Of a stretch of 7,317 nucleotides of DNA, positions 5,944 through 7,317 are shown piece after piece. Under the pieces are notes generated by a model. The model ran no database searches, was not told the origin of the DNA, and saw nothing but the letters and a program-made list of their open reading frames with translations. The stretch lies in contig JAGWYI010000207.1 of assembly GCA_018969455.1 (NCBI GenBank), positions 1-7,317 of the forward strand, read 5' to 3'. Source of the DNA: Bacteroidota bacterium (GTDB taxonomy: Bacteria > Bacteroidota > Bacteroidia > Chitinophagales > Saprospiraceae). Position 1 is the stretch's first letter. Every line of letters starts with the position of its first letter. Both the position numbers and the translations under genes were made by a program.

Positions 5944-7317
5944 ATGCTTAACAAATTAACCAACATTCAAATTTTACTGGCAATTGTTTTGTTTTTGCCA
6001 ACACTTTCGCAGGCGCAAACTGTCACCAATGGCCGATTGGTATTTCCAACCCTGCAGGCGCTTAAAAGCAAAATTCAACAGTTGGAAAATGCCGTAAATA
6101 CAACCCCGGAAACCACTACTGAAATTGCCGAAGGTGTTTTTTACGAGCCTTACCCGGCGCTTGATCAGTTTGAAAAAAGCATGCGTGGCTTTACTTCCTT
6201 GCGGTCAATTGCCTTGCAAGATCAGTACACCCAGTTACGCGCAGGTAAAGCGCCGGAAGATTTGGTTTCCTTATCCTGGATTTCCGACCCGATTCAAACC
6301 AGTTTGTTGAATGTTAATCGAACCATTCAGGTAGAGGACACCATTTTTTACCTGAAAAACAGCCACGTTACCGTTAAAATCCCGAAAGCCAACGAGCAAA
6401 TTCTGGCCCAAATCCTGAAAGGAGAAAATATTGGCAAGTTTGGAAAAGACGTGGTGCTTGATTGGGGCGAAGGAGGTTCCGAACCAGAATGCAGCGTGAG
6501 CGTAGACTACAGCAAGTCCTTTCTAACCTCGCTTTCAGGCCAATTTACATCCCAAGGCGCCTTTGGCCCTAGTGCTACATATTATTGGGATTTTGGAGAT
6601 GGTACATTCTCCGAAAAAAAGAACCCGGCTAAAACCTACAATTATCCAGGTATATACACCATTTCTCTTACGGTAGAAGATGGCGAATGTACCGCCTTTG
6701 ACTATGTACGCGTTGTGGTAAATCAGGCGTGTATTCCAGTTTTCAAAACAAATGACGGGGGAACCCCGGGCATGAAATGTTTCAATGTGCTTTTGGACAA
6801 CCTTACTGGACATGTAATATCGTATAAATGGCGATTTGGCGATGGCGACAGCAGCAACCTTGAAAACCCTTGTCATGTATTTCCTTGCGATAAATCTTAC
6901 AACGTAACTGTGCATGTAATAACCAGCAACGGCTGTGATATGTCATTCACCCAAAACGTAAACGTGAGTTCTTACGCATGCTGTGACAAAAACATCCGGG
7001 AAAAAGACACCGAATTCACGATGGAATTAAATGGCGGCAAGGAAAAAATAAAAGGGAATTGCAAGGACGCCTGGTTCCTGGGTATCATTTCCAATGTGAA
7101 TGCTGAATTGATGCATTATACACGCAAAGGCATCTGGTGGCCAACGAAAGCCAATTTGCGGGTGGAATTGCGCGGTAATGTGTACCAAAAAGATGAAAAA
7201 CGTTGTCTGTGCGTAAATCCCTTCAACATTGATTGTGAAGAAGAGAAATCTGCCTGGAGGGTATCTTGTAAAAAACCCATCAGCGGCAAATTCCGAACCT
7301 GGCTGGATAACCCCTGG
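5944..7317 (+). CDS. Exported PKD-domain protein, 3' end cut by the window
   Basis: An open frame of 458 codons runs from the ATG at 5944 to the last base with no stop, so the protein is incomplete. Residues 1-24 are a signal peptide (LSQA|Q). Residues about 30-175 form a domain with a short helical stretch (about 36-52), YEPYPALDQFEKS and a DPIQTSLLN...IQVEDTIFYL segment, a pattern I associate with secreted Bacteroidota hypothetical proteins but cannot name. Two PKD-type beta-sandwich domains follow: about 183-260 (YYWDFGDGT, ending VRVVV) and about 263-342 (YKWRFGDGD, ending QNVNV). The second has extra cysteines (Cys310, Cys315, Cys331). A cysteine-bearing region follows (Cys346, 347, 373, 421, 423, 431, 442), possibly disulfide-bonded, beyond which nothing can be seen. 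PKD domains usually mediate adhesion or substrate binding at the surface. It lies 111 bases after the protease gene, behind a shared leader element, so joint expression is likely. Whether a type IX sorting domain follows is unknown. Confidence 0.88.
   Translation, partial: MLNKLTNIQILLAIVLFLPTLSQAQTVTNGRLVFPTLQALKSKIQQLENAVNTTPETTTEIAEGVFYEPYPALDQFEKSMRGFTSLRSIALQDQYTQLRAGKAPEDLVSLSWISDPIQTSLLNVNRTIQVEDTIFYLKNSHVTVKIPKANEQILAQILKGENIGKFGKDVVLDWGEGGSEPECSVSVDYSKSFLTSLSGQFTSQGAFGPSATYYWDFGDGTFSEKKNPAKTYNYPGIYTISLTVEDGECTAFDYVRVVVNQACIPVFKTNDGGTPGMKCFNVLLDNLTGHVISYKWRFGDGDSSNLENPCHVFPCDKSYNVTVHVITSNGCDMSFTQNVNVSSYACCDKNIREKDTEFTMELNGGKEKIKGNCKDAWFLGIISNVNAELMHYTRKGIWWPTKANLRVELRGNVYQKDEKRCLCVNPFNIDCEEEKSAWRVSCKKPISGKFRTWLDNPW

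Noticed and set aside
6535..6915. 126-codon minus-strand frame
   Set aside because: It is antisense to the PKD domains, which show clear WDFGDG-type motifs on the plus strand.
1..7317. CRISPR array, transposase, insertion-sequence ends or tRNA genes
   Set aside because: Nothing seen: no regularly spaced repeats, no transposase frame, no cloverleaf with a TTCRA arm.

Overview
The window looks like chromosomal DNA of a Bacteroidota bacterium, probably of the Saprospiria/Lewinella-Haliscomenobacter type; the lineage is inferred from style, not from a search. The pointers are signal peptides ending in AQ, A/T-rich leaders with no clear Shine-Dalgarno site before the start codons, two exact copies of the Bacteroidota -7 box (TAnnTTTG, here TACCTTTG), PKD domains in an exported protein, and an M1 peptidase with the N- and C-terminal signatures common in this phylum. 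No gene deserved a confident gene symbol. No tRNA, rRNA, CRISPR array or transposase was seen.

Layout. On the minus strand, 27-1898 encodes an exported zinc metallopeptidase of the M1 (gluzincin) family. A 143-base gap with a promoter box, a dyad and a short terminator-like hairpin separates it from a second minus-strand gene (2042-3589), which encodes a 515-residue all-helical, TPR-like protein of unknown function. A gap of about 1 kb (3590-4611), A/T-rich in its left part, lies between this gene and a plus-strand cluster. It holds a 24-codon mini-ORF whose last codons are mostly Ile/Val, a very good intrinsic terminator behind it, a second promoter box, and a strongly structured leader.

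The plus-strand cluster has two exported proteins: a compact subtilisin-like (S8) protease with an I9-type propeptide (4612-5832), and a PKD-domain protein (5944 to the window edge, incomplete). They probably form one transcription unit.

The most interesting signal is non-coding. A 59-base element occurs immediately upstream of both plus-strand genes, in the same orientation and at nearly the same distance from the start codon (53 of 59 bases identical by eye). It ends in a T-run and can fold into competing short helices; one sequence change in a proposed helix turns a G-C pair into a G-U pair. Upstream of the first copy lies a larger stem-loop closed by a perfect 10-bp helix, and it contains a third, diverged copy of the element's GGCGCGGAYGC core. 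I do not recognise this as a known riboswitch or leader class. A cis-acting RNA, perhaps an attenuator, that co-regulates the secreted protease and its PKD-domain partner is the best hypothesis; a plain terminator or a mobile repeat are the alternatives.
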